Of a stretch of 13,944 nucleotides of DNA, positions 7,064 to 13,944 are shown one piece after another (position 1 is the first letter of the stretch; each line of letters opens with the position of its first letter). A program made the position numbers and the translations under genes. Below the pieces are notes generated by a model that saw only the letters and a program-made list of their open reading frames with translations, had not been told where the DNA came from and made no database searches. Origin of the DNA: an uncultured Flavobacterium sp. (GTDB taxonomy: Bacteria; Bacteroidota; Bacteroidia; Flavobacteriales; Flavobacteriaceae); contig NZ_CALFIG010000143.1 in the NCBI RefSeq assembly GCF_937876455.1, forward strand, positions 1 to 13,944, read 5' to 3'.

Positions 7064-8659
7064 ATGAAAACTATTCGTATCCCTTTTTATGTAACAATTT
7101 CGTTAACATTAGTTTTTGCAGGTTGTGGTTCTTCAAAAATTATTCCAACTCCAGTTGAGAATATTGATAGAATGCCTCTAAAAACCGCCCCAATAAAAGA
7201 AAAAGATTTACAACGCTGGTCACACTTAGACCTAACAAAAGACACAATTCCTGGCATGAGCGTAGACAAAGCGTATGCAGAATTATTAAAAGGAAAAAAA
7301 GGCCAAAAAATTGTTGTTGGCGTGGTAGATTCTGGTATTGATATAAATCACGAAGACTTAAAAAATGCTATTTGGACAAATCCTAAAGAAATAGAAGGTA
7401 ATAATATTGATGATGACAACAATGGCTATGTTGATGATATACACGGATGGAATTTTTTAGGTAATGCCAACTATGAACAATACGAATTTGTTAGAATTGT
7501 AAAAAAGGGGGCTGGTACACCTGATTACGAAAGAGCAAAAGCAGAATTAGAAAAAAAACGTAAAGAAGCTGAAGAAGAAAAACAACAATTAGATTTCATT
7601 TTAGATGCTGAAAAAAGCATAAAAAATTATCTAAAAAAAGAGGATTATACAATTGAAGATATTAAAAAAATTGACGCTAAAGATGTAAACATGTCAAGAG
7701 CTAAATCGGTTTTTCTTCAAATTTTGTCAACTACTTCTGTAGCTGACTTTAAAAAAGAAATAGAAGAATTTAAAGACCATGTTTATACGCAGGTTAACTA
7801 TCATTATAATGTGTCTTTTGACGGCAGAAAAGCCGTTGGTGACAACCCAAATGACATAACAGATAAAAAATATGGAAACAACAATGTTATAGGTCCTGAT
7901 CCAAAAGATGCCAAACACGGAACACATGTCGCTGGAATTATTGCACAAGCAAGAAGCAACAAAAAAGGTGGTGACGGTGTCATAAACAACGTTTCAATTA
8001 TGGCAGTTAGAGCAGTTCCTAATGGAGACGAATATGATAAAGATATAGCGTTAGGAATTCGTTATGCTGTCGATAATGGCGCTAAAGTTATAAATGGTTC
8101 TTTTGGAAAATATTTTTCACAAAATAAAGAATGGGTTATGGATGCTATCAAATATGCAGCATCAAAAGATGTTTTAGTGGTTGTTGCTGCCGGAAACGAA
8201 TCTTACGATTTAGATACCACTAATAAATATCCAAACGACACCTATGACAACTCTCCTGAATATACAGATAATGTATTGATAATTGGTGCAATTGGTCCAA
8301 ATTATGGTTCAAAACTAGTCGCAAATTTTTCAAATTACGGTAAAAATAATGTAGATATTTTTGCGCCGGGAGATAAAATTTATGCTACAACTCCACTAAA
8401 CACCTATGAATACCTTCAAGGAACGTCAATGGCTTCGCCAAATGTTGCTGGTGTAGCTGCATTAATTCGCTCTTATTATCCTACGCTAAGTGCTAAAGAA
8501 GTAAAAGCTATTATATTGGAAAGCGGCACAACATTAAATAACACCATTACTGTAGGAGAAGACAAACACAAAGCAAATTTTAAAGAAATTTCAAAAAGCG
8601 GAAAAATTATTAATGCTTATAATGCATTATTATTAGCCGAAAAAAGAACAAAAAAATAA
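7064..8659 (+). CDS. Lipoprotein subtilisin-like S8 serine protease
   Basis: A 531-residue subtilase with a lipoprotein signal peptide: basic start, hydrophobic core and lipobox VFAGC with C21 as the acylated residue. The catalytic triad is D89 (VVDSGIDINHEDL), H285 (KHGTHVAGI) and S455 (GTSMASPNVAG), and N378 in VVAAGNES is the oxyanion residue. NNIDDDNNGYVDD after the first motif is an acidic, possibly calcium-binding loop. Between D89 and H285 lies a long insert, with a charged coiled-coil-like stretch at about 155-240. The residues after C21 (GSSKIIP) lack the acidic surface-export signal known in flavobacterial lipoproteins, so it probably faces the periplasm from a membrane. It stops three bases before the M1 peptidase gene, so the two proteases are very likely co-expressed. 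Confidence 0.94.
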   Translation: MKTIRIPFYVTISLTLVFAGCGSSKIIPTPVENIDRMPLKTAPIKEKDLQRWSHLDLTKDTIPGMSVDKAYAELLKGKKGQKIVVGVVDSGIDINHEDLKNAIWTNPKEIEGNNIDDDNNGYVDDIHGWNFLGNANYEQYEFVRIVKKGAGTPDYERAKAELEKKRKEAEEEKQQLDFILDAEKSIKNYLKKEDYTIEDIKKIDAKDVNMSRAKSVFLQILSTTSVADFKKEIEEFKDHVYTQVNYHYNVSFDGRKAVGDNPNDITDKKYGNNNVIGPDPKDAKHGTHVAGIIAQARSNKKGGDGVINNVSIMAVRAVPNGDEYDKDIALGIRYAVDNGAKVINGSFGKYFSQNKEWVMDAIKYAASKDVLVVVAAGNESYDLDTTNKYPNDTYDNSPEYTDNVLIIGAIGPNYGSKLVANFSNYGKNNVDIFAPGDKIYATTPLNTYEYLQGTSMASPNVAGVAALIRSYYPTLSAKEVKAIILESGTTLNNTITVGEDKHKANFKEISKSGKIINAYNALLLAEKRTKK

Positions 8660-8662
8660 GAA

Positions 8663-10555
8663 ATGAGACACCTATTTAATTCTATTCCCCTATTTTTTTT
8701 ATTATTTACGGCAGTAAGTAACGGACAAAACCACCCTAATCCGGGTTATTGGCAACAACACGTTGATTACAAAATGAATGTAACTGTAGATGCAAAGAAG
8801 TACCAATATTCAGGTAATCAAGAATTGGTCTATACAAACAACTCGCCAGACACTTTAAAAAAAGTATATTTTCATTTATTCCCAAATGCATTTCAACCTG
8901 GAAGCGCAATGGACATAAGGCTTCAAACCATTTCTGATCCCGATAAAAGAATGGTAAGAAAATTTATGAAAGAAAAAGAAGAAGTTAAAGAAAGCCGAAT
9001 TAGTACCTTAAAACCTGACGAAATAGGATTTTTAAATGTTTCTAATTTAAAACAAAATGGTCAAGTGGTTGTTTCAAAAGTTGAAGGGACAATATTAGAA
9101 GTTACACTTAACGAGGCTATTTTACCAAAAAGCAAAACAGTATTTTCACTAGATTTTTCAGGGCAAGTTCCTTTGCAAATTCGTCGTTCTGGAAGAAATT
9201 CTGAAGAAGGCATTGCGTTGTCAATGACGCAATGGTATCCTAAAATGGCTGAGTTTGACTTTGAAGGCTGGCAGGCCGATCCTTATATTGCAAGAGAATT
9301 TCATGGGGTATGGGGAAATTTTGATGTGAAAATAACAATTGATAAAGACTACACTATCGGCGGAACAGGGTATCTTCAAAACAAAAATGAAATTGGAAAA
9401 GGATATGAAGATGCTGGCATTCAGGTTGTATATCCTAAAAAAACACGAACACTAACTTGGCATTTTTATGCACCAAACGTTCATGATTTTGCATGGGGAG
9501 CTGACAAAGAATACGTTCATGATAAAATTATTGGAGAAAACAACTTAGAGCTGCATTTTTTCTACAAAAACAAACCTGAAAACATTGAAAATTGGAAAAA
9601 ATTGCAACCAAAAACAGCAGAGTTGTTAGCTTTTTATAATAAGCACGTAGGCGCGTATCCTTACAAACAATATTCTGTGGTTCAAGGTGGAGATGGCGGT
9701 ATGGAATATGCTATGTGCACACTTATTACAGGTAATAGAAGTTACGGTAGTTTAGTTGGGGTAACCGCTCATGAATTTGCACACAGTTGGTTTCAGCACA
9801 TATTAGCCACCAATGAAGCTAAACATTGCTGGATGGACGAAGGTTTCACATCTTATATTTCAGACTTAGCCATGAATGAAATTATGCCGCCTAAAGAGCC
9901 TGAAAGCCCATTTGCGGATGCATACAAAAATTATGTTTACTTGACAAATAGTGGCAAAGAACAACCCTTAACCAATCATGCCGATCGTTTTGATTTGAAC
10001 ATGGCTTATGGAATTGCCGCTTATAGCAAAGGAGAAGTTTTTTTAGCACAATTGGCACATGTTATTGGTGAAGAAAATCTCCAAAAAACAATAAAAAAAT
10101 ATTATTCCGACTTCAAATTTACACACCCAACACCAAATGACATTAAACGCACTGCAGAAAAAATTACAGGTGCTAATTTAGACTGGTATTTAAACGAATG
10201 GGCGCAAACCATAAATACTATTGACTATGCCATAAAAGAAGTGCAGAACAATGAAACTCAAACAAAAGTTACAATAGAACGAAAAGGAAGAATGCCAATG
10301 CCTATAGACATTATTGTGGAATATACAGACGGGAGTAAAGACTATTTTTACGTACCTAACAGTTTGTTGCGTTGGGAAAAACCAAACCCATATCCAAACT
10401 TGAAACGAACCGTATTGTCAAGTTGGGACTGGGCTTTCCCCACGTTTAGTTTTCAAATTAACAAACAAAAATCTGAAATAAAAGCAATTGATTGCAATCC
10501 AAACGGTTTATTAGCTGATGTAAAACCAGATGATAATAAAGTAACCCTGAACTAA
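8663..10555 (+). CDS. Secreted M1-family zinc metallopeptidase
   Basis: A 630-residue M1 (gluzincin) peptidase, probably an aminopeptidase acting outside the cytoplasm. A signal peptide covers about residues 1-21, with cleavage near SNG/Q. The zinc site is HEFAH (370-374) followed 18 residues later by E393 in WMDEGFTSY. E371 is the general base, and Y454 (AAYSKG) is the likely transition-state tyrosine. The exopeptidase motif appears as GGMEY (346-350), a form common in bacterial relatives, in place of GAMEN. An N-terminal beta-rich domain (about 25-230) precedes the catalytic domain, and a short beta-rich C-terminus follows the helical part. It begins three bases after the S8 protease and is closed by a hairpin terminator, so it ends that operon. 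The peptide substrate is unknown. Confidence 0.94.
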   Translation: MRHLFNSIPLFFLLFTAVSNGQNHPNPGYWQQHVDYKMNVTVDAKKYQYSGNQELVYTNNSPDTLKKVYFHLFPNAFQPGSAMDIRLQTISDPDKRMVRKFMKEKEEVKESRISTLKPDEIGFLNVSNLKQNGQVVVSKVEGTILEVTLNEAILPKSKTVFSLDFSGQVPLQIRRSGRNSEEGIALSMTQWYPKMAEFDFEGWQADPYIAREFHGVWGNFDVKITIDKDYTIGGTGYLQNKNEIGKGYEDAGIQVVYPKKTRTLTWHFYAPNVHDFAWGADKEYVHDKIIGENNLELHFFYKNKPENIENWKKLQPKTAELLAFYNKHVGAYPYKQYSVVQGGDGGMEYAMCTLITGNRSYGSLVGVTAHEFAHSWFQHILATNEAKHCWMDEGFTSYISDLAMNEIMPPKEPESPFADAYKNYVYLTNSGKEQPLTNHADRFDLNMAYGIAAYSKGEVFLAQLAHVIGEENLQKTIKKYYSDFKFTHPTPNDIKRTAEKITGANLDWYLNEWAQTINTIDYAIKEVQNNETQTKVTIERKGRMPMPIDIIVEYTDGSKDYFYVPNSLLRWEKPNPYPNLKRTVLSSWDWAFPTFSFQINKQKSEIKAIDCNPNGLLADVKPDDNKVTLN

Positions 10556-10564
10556 AAAACACTT

Positions 10565-10590
10565 AAAGCCACTAATAAAGTGGCTTTTTT
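10565..10590 (+). terminator. Intrinsic terminator after the M1 peptidase gene
   Basis: A perfect 9-bp stem, AAAGCCACT (10565-10573) with AGTGGCTTT (10579-10587), closes on AATAA and continues into T residues to 10590. It starts nine bases after the M1 stop codon and separates that operon from the rnpA promoter just downstream. Confidence 0.9.
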
Positions 10591-10602
10591 GTGCATTATA
10601 AC

Positions 10603-10610
10603 TATCTTTG
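10603..10610 (+). promoter_or_regulatory. -7 promoter element of rnpA
   Basis: TATCTTTG is an exact match to the Bacteroidetes -7 consensus TAnnTTTG. It lies eight bases before the preferred rnpA start codon at 10619, so the transcript would be nearly leaderless. No clear -33 TTG is seen at the usual spacing, which falls inside the terminator hairpin. Confidence 0.55.
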
Positions 10611-10618
10611 TCTCTGAA

Positions 10619-11023
10619 ATGAAAGCAGACTTTACATACCCAAAGCACGAAAAACTTAAAAGTAAAAAAATTATTGATGCTCTTTTTTCCGAAGGAAAAT
10701 CAGTGTCAAAATATCCTTTACGGCTAGTTTATGTGCCGATTTCTGAAGAATCATATGTCTTTCTTAAAAACAACAACCCTCAGTTAGAAAATCATGTACT
10801 CGGTGTTTCTGTTTCAAAAAAATATTTTAAACACGCAGTTGATCGAAATTATTTTAAGCGCGTTTTAAGAGAATGTTACCGACTTAACAAAACCACGCTT
10901 GTTGGTCCCTTAAAAAAACCACATGCCTTTATGTTTTTTTATCAAAGCAATACAAAACTAACATTTGATGAAATTAACGAAAAAACGATTCAGCTATTTG
11001 AAAAATTTCATCTTAGTCAATAA
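10619..11023 (+). CDS. rnpA: Ribonuclease P protein component
   Basis: RnpA is the protein subunit of RNase P, which trims tRNA 5' leaders together with the catalytic RNA. From the ATG at 10619 the product is 134 residues beginning MKADFTYPKHEKL. It shows the family's basic N-terminal segment (KLKSKKIIDALFSEGK) and the RNR signature AVDRNYFKRVLRE (about 73-85). The frame is also open from an ATG at 10580, but that codon lies inside the upstream terminator and before the -7 promoter element, so that start is rejected. As in other Bacteroidetes, rpmH is not beside it. It is followed 41 bases later by the S41 protease gene on the same strand. Confidence 0.95.
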   Translation: MKADFTYPKHEKLKSKKIIDALFSEGKSVSKYPLRLVYVPISEESYVFLKNNNPQLENHVLGVSVSKKYFKHAVDRNYFKRVLRECYRLNKTTLVGPLKKPHAFMFFYQSNTKLTFDEINEKTIQLFEKFHLSQ

Positions 11024-11032
11024 TAAATTAAT

Positions 11033-11040
11033 TACTTTCG
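11033..11040 (+). promoter_or_regulatory. Possible -7 element ahead of the S41 protease gene
   Basis: TACTTTCG differs from TAnnTTTG at one base and lies 24 bases before the S41 start codon. No clear -33 element stands at the right distance, so the gene may instead be read through from rnpA. Confidence 0.3.
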
Positions 11041-11064
11041 TATAATAAAAAATTAACTGTTCGC

Positions 11065-12699
11065 ATGAATTTTTCCACAAGAAAGAAATATATTATCCCC
11101 GCACTTCTTTCGGGTTTCTTATTTATTGGTGTAAGTTTTCAAAATGATTTCTTTGAGCTTGCAAAACAAATAGAAATTTTTACCTCTATGTTTAAAGCCG
11201 TAAACCAAAATTATGTTGACGAAACCAATCCGGGAAACATGATGGACGTTGCTATAAAAAACATGTTAAAAGAATTAGATCCCTACACTGTTTTTTTTAA
11301 TGAACAAGATGTGCTAAAACACAAAATCAACAATACGGGTGAATATACAGGTATTGGTGCCTTAATTACAAGAAAAGACGGACAGCTTATTTTGCGAGAA
11401 ATATATGAAAATATGCCTGCGGACAAAGCAGGTTTTAAAGCGGGTGATGTCATAACACAAATAGGTGATGTCAATTTAAAAGACTTTAAAGAAGACGCCT
11501 CACAATTATTAAAAGGAGCCAAAAACACAAAAATTGACATCATTTATTCACGTCAAGGAACTGAAAAAAAAGGACAAATTATCTTAGATGAAGTAGAAAT
11601 AAAAGCCGTTCCTTATTATAAATTACTAGCCAACAATGTTGGTTATATTGTTTTGTCAAAATTTAATGAAAAAGCGTCTTCCGAAACAAAAGAGGCTTTA
11701 CTAACGCTCAAAGAAAAAGGAGCTACTAAAATTATCTTAGATCTAAGAGATAATCCAGGTGGTTTATTGCACGAAGCGGTAAATGTGTGTAATTTATTTG
11801 TGCCAAAAGATGAAGCGATTGTAACAACAAAATCAAAAAATACGGTTCACAACCACACCTATAAAACAAAAAACGAGCCAGTGGATGTTGAAATTCCCCT
11901 AGCGGTTATCGTAAACGACCGAAGTGCTTCTGCCTCTGAAATTGTTTCTGGGGCCTTACAAGACCTTGATAGGGCAGTTATTGTAGGCAACAGAAGCTTT
12001 GGAAAAGGATTGGTTCAGCGCCCCTTTAATTTATCGTATGGAACACAAGTAAAGGTGACTATTTCTAAATACTATACGCCTTCTGGAAGATGTATTCAAG
12101 CAACAGATTACAGCAAAAAAGATGAAAATGGCCGACCAATTAAAACATCAGAAAAAGAATTTAATGCGTTTAAAACCAAAAAAGGAAGAACCGTTTATGA
12201 TGGCGGTGGTGTATTGCCTGATGTAGAAATTACTGAAATGAAAAAAAGTGCTGTAGGTCAAAATTTAACAGATTCTGATGCATTATTTAATTTTACCACA
12301 CAGTTGTATTATAAAAATCCGAATGGCAAAGTGCCAAACGCTATTTCTGAAGCTGAATTTAGTGAATTTAAAACCTATATTAAGAAAGAACATGTTGACC
12401 TAAACTCGCAAATAGAAAAGTCGTTTAAAACACTTGTGGAATCGGCTAAAAAAGATAAAATTGAAAATGAATTAACAGTCGAAATTAAACAGCTTGAAAC
12501 GGCTATAGAAAAAGCTAAAGATAAAGAATTAGACAAAAACAAAGAAGAGATTAAACGTTTGCTTTATCAAGAGCTATTATTAAAATATGGCTATAGAAAA
12601 GACTTTTATGATTATGTTGCCGCTCGTTATACAGATGTTCAAAGAGCCATACAAATACTAACTAACACATCCGAATATCAAACTATTCTAAAAAAATAA
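11065..12699 (+). CDS. S41 carboxy-terminal processing protease (CtpA/Prc-like)
   Basis: A 544-residue C-terminal processing protease that cleaves exported proteins near their C-termini. A hydrophobic segment at about 10-26 serves as signal or membrane anchor and places the enzyme in the periplasm. A PDZ domain covers about 90-170, with the carboxylate-binding loop near TGIGALI and the PADKAGFKAGDVI turn. The catalytic dyad is S289 in DRSASASEIVSGALQD and K314 in SFGKGLVQ, with the family spacing of 25. IILDLRDNPGG (224-233) is the strand and turn typical of the S41 core. The C-terminal part (about 430-544) is charged and helical. The OmpA-like gene starts four bases after its stop, so the two form an operon, possibly with rnpA. 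No gene symbol is given because the family has several flavobacterial paralogues. Confidence 0.94.
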   Translation: MNFSTRKKYIIPALLSGFLFIGVSFQNDFFELAKQIEIFTSMFKAVNQNYVDETNPGNMMDVAIKNMLKELDPYTVFFNEQDVLKHKINNTGEYTGIGALITRKDGQLILREIYENMPADKAGFKAGDVITQIGDVNLKDFKEDASQLLKGAKNTKIDIIYSRQGTEKKGQIILDEVEIKAVPYYKLLANNVGYIVLSKFNEKASSETKEALLTLKEKGATKIILDLRDNPGGLLHEAVNVCNLFVPKDEAIVTTKSKNTVHNHTYKTKNEPVDVEIPLAVIVNDRSASASEIVSGALQDLDRAVIVGNRSFGKGLVQRPFNLSYGTQVKVTISKYYTPSGRCIQATDYSKKDENGRPIKTSEKEFNAFKTKKGRTVYDGGGVLPDVEITEMKKSAVGQNLTDSDALFNFTTQLYYKNPNGKVPNAISEAEFSEFKTYIKKEHVDLNSQIEKSFKTLVESAKKDKIENELTVEIKQLETAIEKAKDKELDKNKEEIKRLLYQELLLKYGYRKDFYDYVAARYTDVQRAIQILTNTSEYQTILKK

Positions 12700-12703
12700 A
12701 CAA

Positions 12704-13525
12704 ATGAAAAAAGTGTTTTTTATTGCTGTTTTTTTCATTTCGCTTTCGGCCTTTAGCCAAGAAGAAACAGTGCATTCTATTTATTTTGAATCGGATGTAC
12801 ATGAATTAAAGGTCTTGCAATCTGAAGCGGTTGTGGCCTTTCTAAAGGTAATCGATACCACACGACTAGAAAGCATATCTATTTTTGGTTATTGTGATGA
12901 TATTGGCAAAGTTGATTATAATTATAAACTTTCTCAACGTAGAGCAAATGGCGTAAAAGACATGTTAGTTAAAAAAGGAGTAAAACTAAAAATCATTGTC
13001 AAAATTGAAGGAAAAGGAAAGGTCATGATTGACGAAGACTTAGAAGACAATGTGCCTGAAGCAAGAGCAAAAAACAGGCGTGTAGATGTAGTGCTTAATT
13101 TTAAACCTATAATACTGGAAGAGCTTAACATCCCTGGTTTATATACAACTATAAGAAAAGATGCTGTAGAAGGTGATCGAATCTATTTAGAAAAATTACT
13201 TTTTGAACGTGGTAGCAGTAAATTGACATCTAAAGCAAGAGAAGAATTAGACCGAATGGTTTTACTTTTAAAAAGATATCCTAACATAGAATTCGAAATA
13301 CAAGGCCATGTTTGTTGTACACCAAATTATCAAAAAGAAGCCATAGATAAAGACACCAAAAAAAGAGAACTCTCAAAAAACAGAGCAGAGAGTGTCTATC
13401 GCTATTTTTTATCAAAAGGCATTAGCAAAACACGGATGACATTTAAAGGCTATGGCAACACACAATCATTAGGTAAAGATGCACAACTTGATAGAAGAGT
13501 GGAGTTACTAATTACTAAGGTATAA
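12704..13525 (+). CDS. Exported protein with two OmpA-like domains
   Basis: A 273-residue exported protein. A signal peptide covers residues 1-19 (cleavage near AFSQ/E). The rest is two OmpA C-terminal-like domains in tandem. The first (about 24-132) has VHSIYFESD, GYCDDIGKVDYNYKLSQRRA and KNRRVDVVL. The second (about 158-273) has LLFERGSSKLTSKAREELD, a GHVCCTP segment, LSKNRAESVYRYFLSKGI and LDRRVELLI. Such domains bind the diaminopimelate of peptidoglycan and tie the outer membrane to the wall. The first copy is the more divergent at the start, the second has an unusual CC pair (C204, C205). No beta-barrel precedes the domains, so it is a soluble periplasmic or peripherally attached protein. 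It is translationally close to the S41 protease, which suggests related roles in envelope maintenance. Confidence 0.88.
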   Translation: MKKVFFIAVFFISLSAFSQEETVHSIYFESDVHELKVLQSEAVVAFLKVIDTTRLESISIFGYCDDIGKVDYNYKLSQRRANGVKDMLVKKGVKLKIIVKIEGKGKVMIDEDLEDNVPEARAKNRRVDVVLNFKPIILEELNIPGLYTTIRKDAVEGDRIYLEKLLFERGSSKLTSKAREELDRMVLLLKRYPNIEFEIQGHVCCTPNYQKEAIDKDTKKRELSKNRAESVYRYFLSKGISKTRMTFKGYGNTQSLGKDAQLDRRVELLITKV

Positions 13526-13547
13526 ACAATACTATTCATAAAAGAAA

Positions 13548-13910
13548 TTAATTTTTTGCTTGTAAAATAGAAATTAATTTGTCCTTATCTACTAATTGTT
13601 GTTTTAAATCCTCTATTCGTTCTTTCAATTGTACAACTAATTCTTCTGGATAATTATTATGAACAACACCGTTAAACGTGCTAGTGTCTTGTGAAGTATT
13701 GTACTGAACAATGATTTTGCTGTCTGTTATTAAATCTATCATATCAACCTCTAATTCGCTAGAAAGTTGTTTTAATATTTCAACAGAGATTGACGTTCTA
13801 TCGTTTTCCATATTAGAATATGTTTTTTGTGAAATATTTAATCTATCGGCTAAATATTCTTGTGAAAATCCTTTTTGGTTTCTTAATTTCCTTAATTTCA
13901 AACTCTTCAT
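13548..13910 (-). CDS. XRE-family helix-turn-helix regulator with C-terminal coiled coil
   Basis: A 120-residue probable transcription factor. Residues about 5-60 form a lambda-repressor-like helix-turn-helix: LRKLRNQKGFSQEYLADRLN, then the recognition helix SQKTYSNMEND (27-37) and a final pair of helices. Residues about 88-117 (EELVVQLKERIEDLKQQLVDKD) have heptad-like leucines and charges and probably form a dimerising coiled coil. It converges on the OmpA-like gene with 22 bases between the stop codons and no visible hairpin. The ATG at 13910 fits the family start. The frame stays open upstream to the window edge through a G4T4 repeat, so a longer product cannot be excluded. Its target genes are unknown. 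Confidence 0.88.
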   Translation of the reverse strand: MKSLKLRKLRNQKGFSQEYLADRLNISQKTYSNMENDRTSISVEILKQLSSELEVDMIDLITDSKIIVQYNTSQDTSTFNGVVHNNYPEELVVQLKERIEDLKQQLVDKDKLISILQAKN

Positions 13911-13924
13911 AAAATCTGGATCAT

Positions 13925-13944
13925 GGGGTTTTGGGGTTTTGGGG
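13925..13944. repeat. 8-base G4T4 tandem repeat at the window edge
   Basis: The last 20 bases are (GGGGTTTT) twice followed by GGGG, running off the end of the window, so the full copy number is unknown. On the minus strand the array (CCCCAAAA) lies 14 bases upstream of the XRE regulator's ATG. An 8-base unit shifts the reading frame when copy number changes, and it contains no stop codon in any frame on either strand. Confidence 0.85.

Noticed and set aside
9698..9712. The M1 peptidase GAMEN motif altered to GGMEY
   Set aside because: This form is common in bacterial members of the family and the zinc and catalytic residues are intact, so it is not evidence of inactivation.
10580..10618. 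A 13-residue N-terminal extension of RnpA
   Set aside because: The start codon lies within the upstream terminator hairpin and before the -7 promoter element.
13925..13944. The G4T4 repeat as a ciliate telomere or contaminating sequence
   Set aside because: It is continuous with the upstream region of a bacterial gene, and only 20 bases are visible. A bacterial tandem repeat explains it more simply.

Overview
This AT-rich window (by eye roughly one third G+C) looks like chromosome from a member of the Flavobacteriia, probably Flavobacterium or a close relative. The evidence is threefold: the suf gene order; promoters with the Bacteroidetes TAnnTTTG -7 element and no obvious Shine-Dalgarno sequences; and a set of envelope genes (a lipoprotein S8 protease, a secreted M1 peptidase, rnpA, an S41 protease and an OmpA-like protein) typical of that class. 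No RNA gene, CRISPR array or transposase was found.

Region 1 (27-1919, + strand) is a two-gene accessory cassette. A 505-residue protein joins an N-terminal PIN nuclease domain to a GNAT-like middle part and a probable PUA/EVE-like C-terminal part. Three bases later comes a 123-residue ASCH-domain protein. The pair ends at a strong hairpin (1921-1943) that also serves the suf operon arriving from the other side. This is the best candidate for an undescribed RNA-directed system, but its function is not known from the sequence.

Region 2 (1965-5921, - strand) is the SUF iron-sulfur cluster operon in the order A-type carrier, sufB, sufC, sufD. It is read from a good Bacteroidetes promoter at about 6043-6072. 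SufB, SufC and SufD form the scaffold complex and the A-type protein is the carrier. The cysteine desulfurase sufS, often near this operon in relatives, is not in the window. A cluster of short direct and inverted repeats lies between sufC and sufD.

Region 3 (6179-13525, + strand) begins with a metallo-beta-lactamase-fold hydrolase, then a lipoprotein subtilisin-like protease and a secreted M1 metallopeptidase, closed by a terminator at 10565-10590. Next come rnpA (RNase P protein), an S41 carboxy-terminal processing protease and a protein with two OmpA-like peptidoglycan-binding domains. The last two are four bases apart.

Region 4 (13548-13944, - strand) holds a small XRE-type regulator with a C-terminal coiled coil, convergent with the OmpA-like gene. 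Directly upstream of it, at the window edge, is an 8-base G4T4 tandem repeat that keeps the regulator's reading frame open. No gene-free stretch exceeds 300 bases; the longest is the divergent promoter region 5922-6178.
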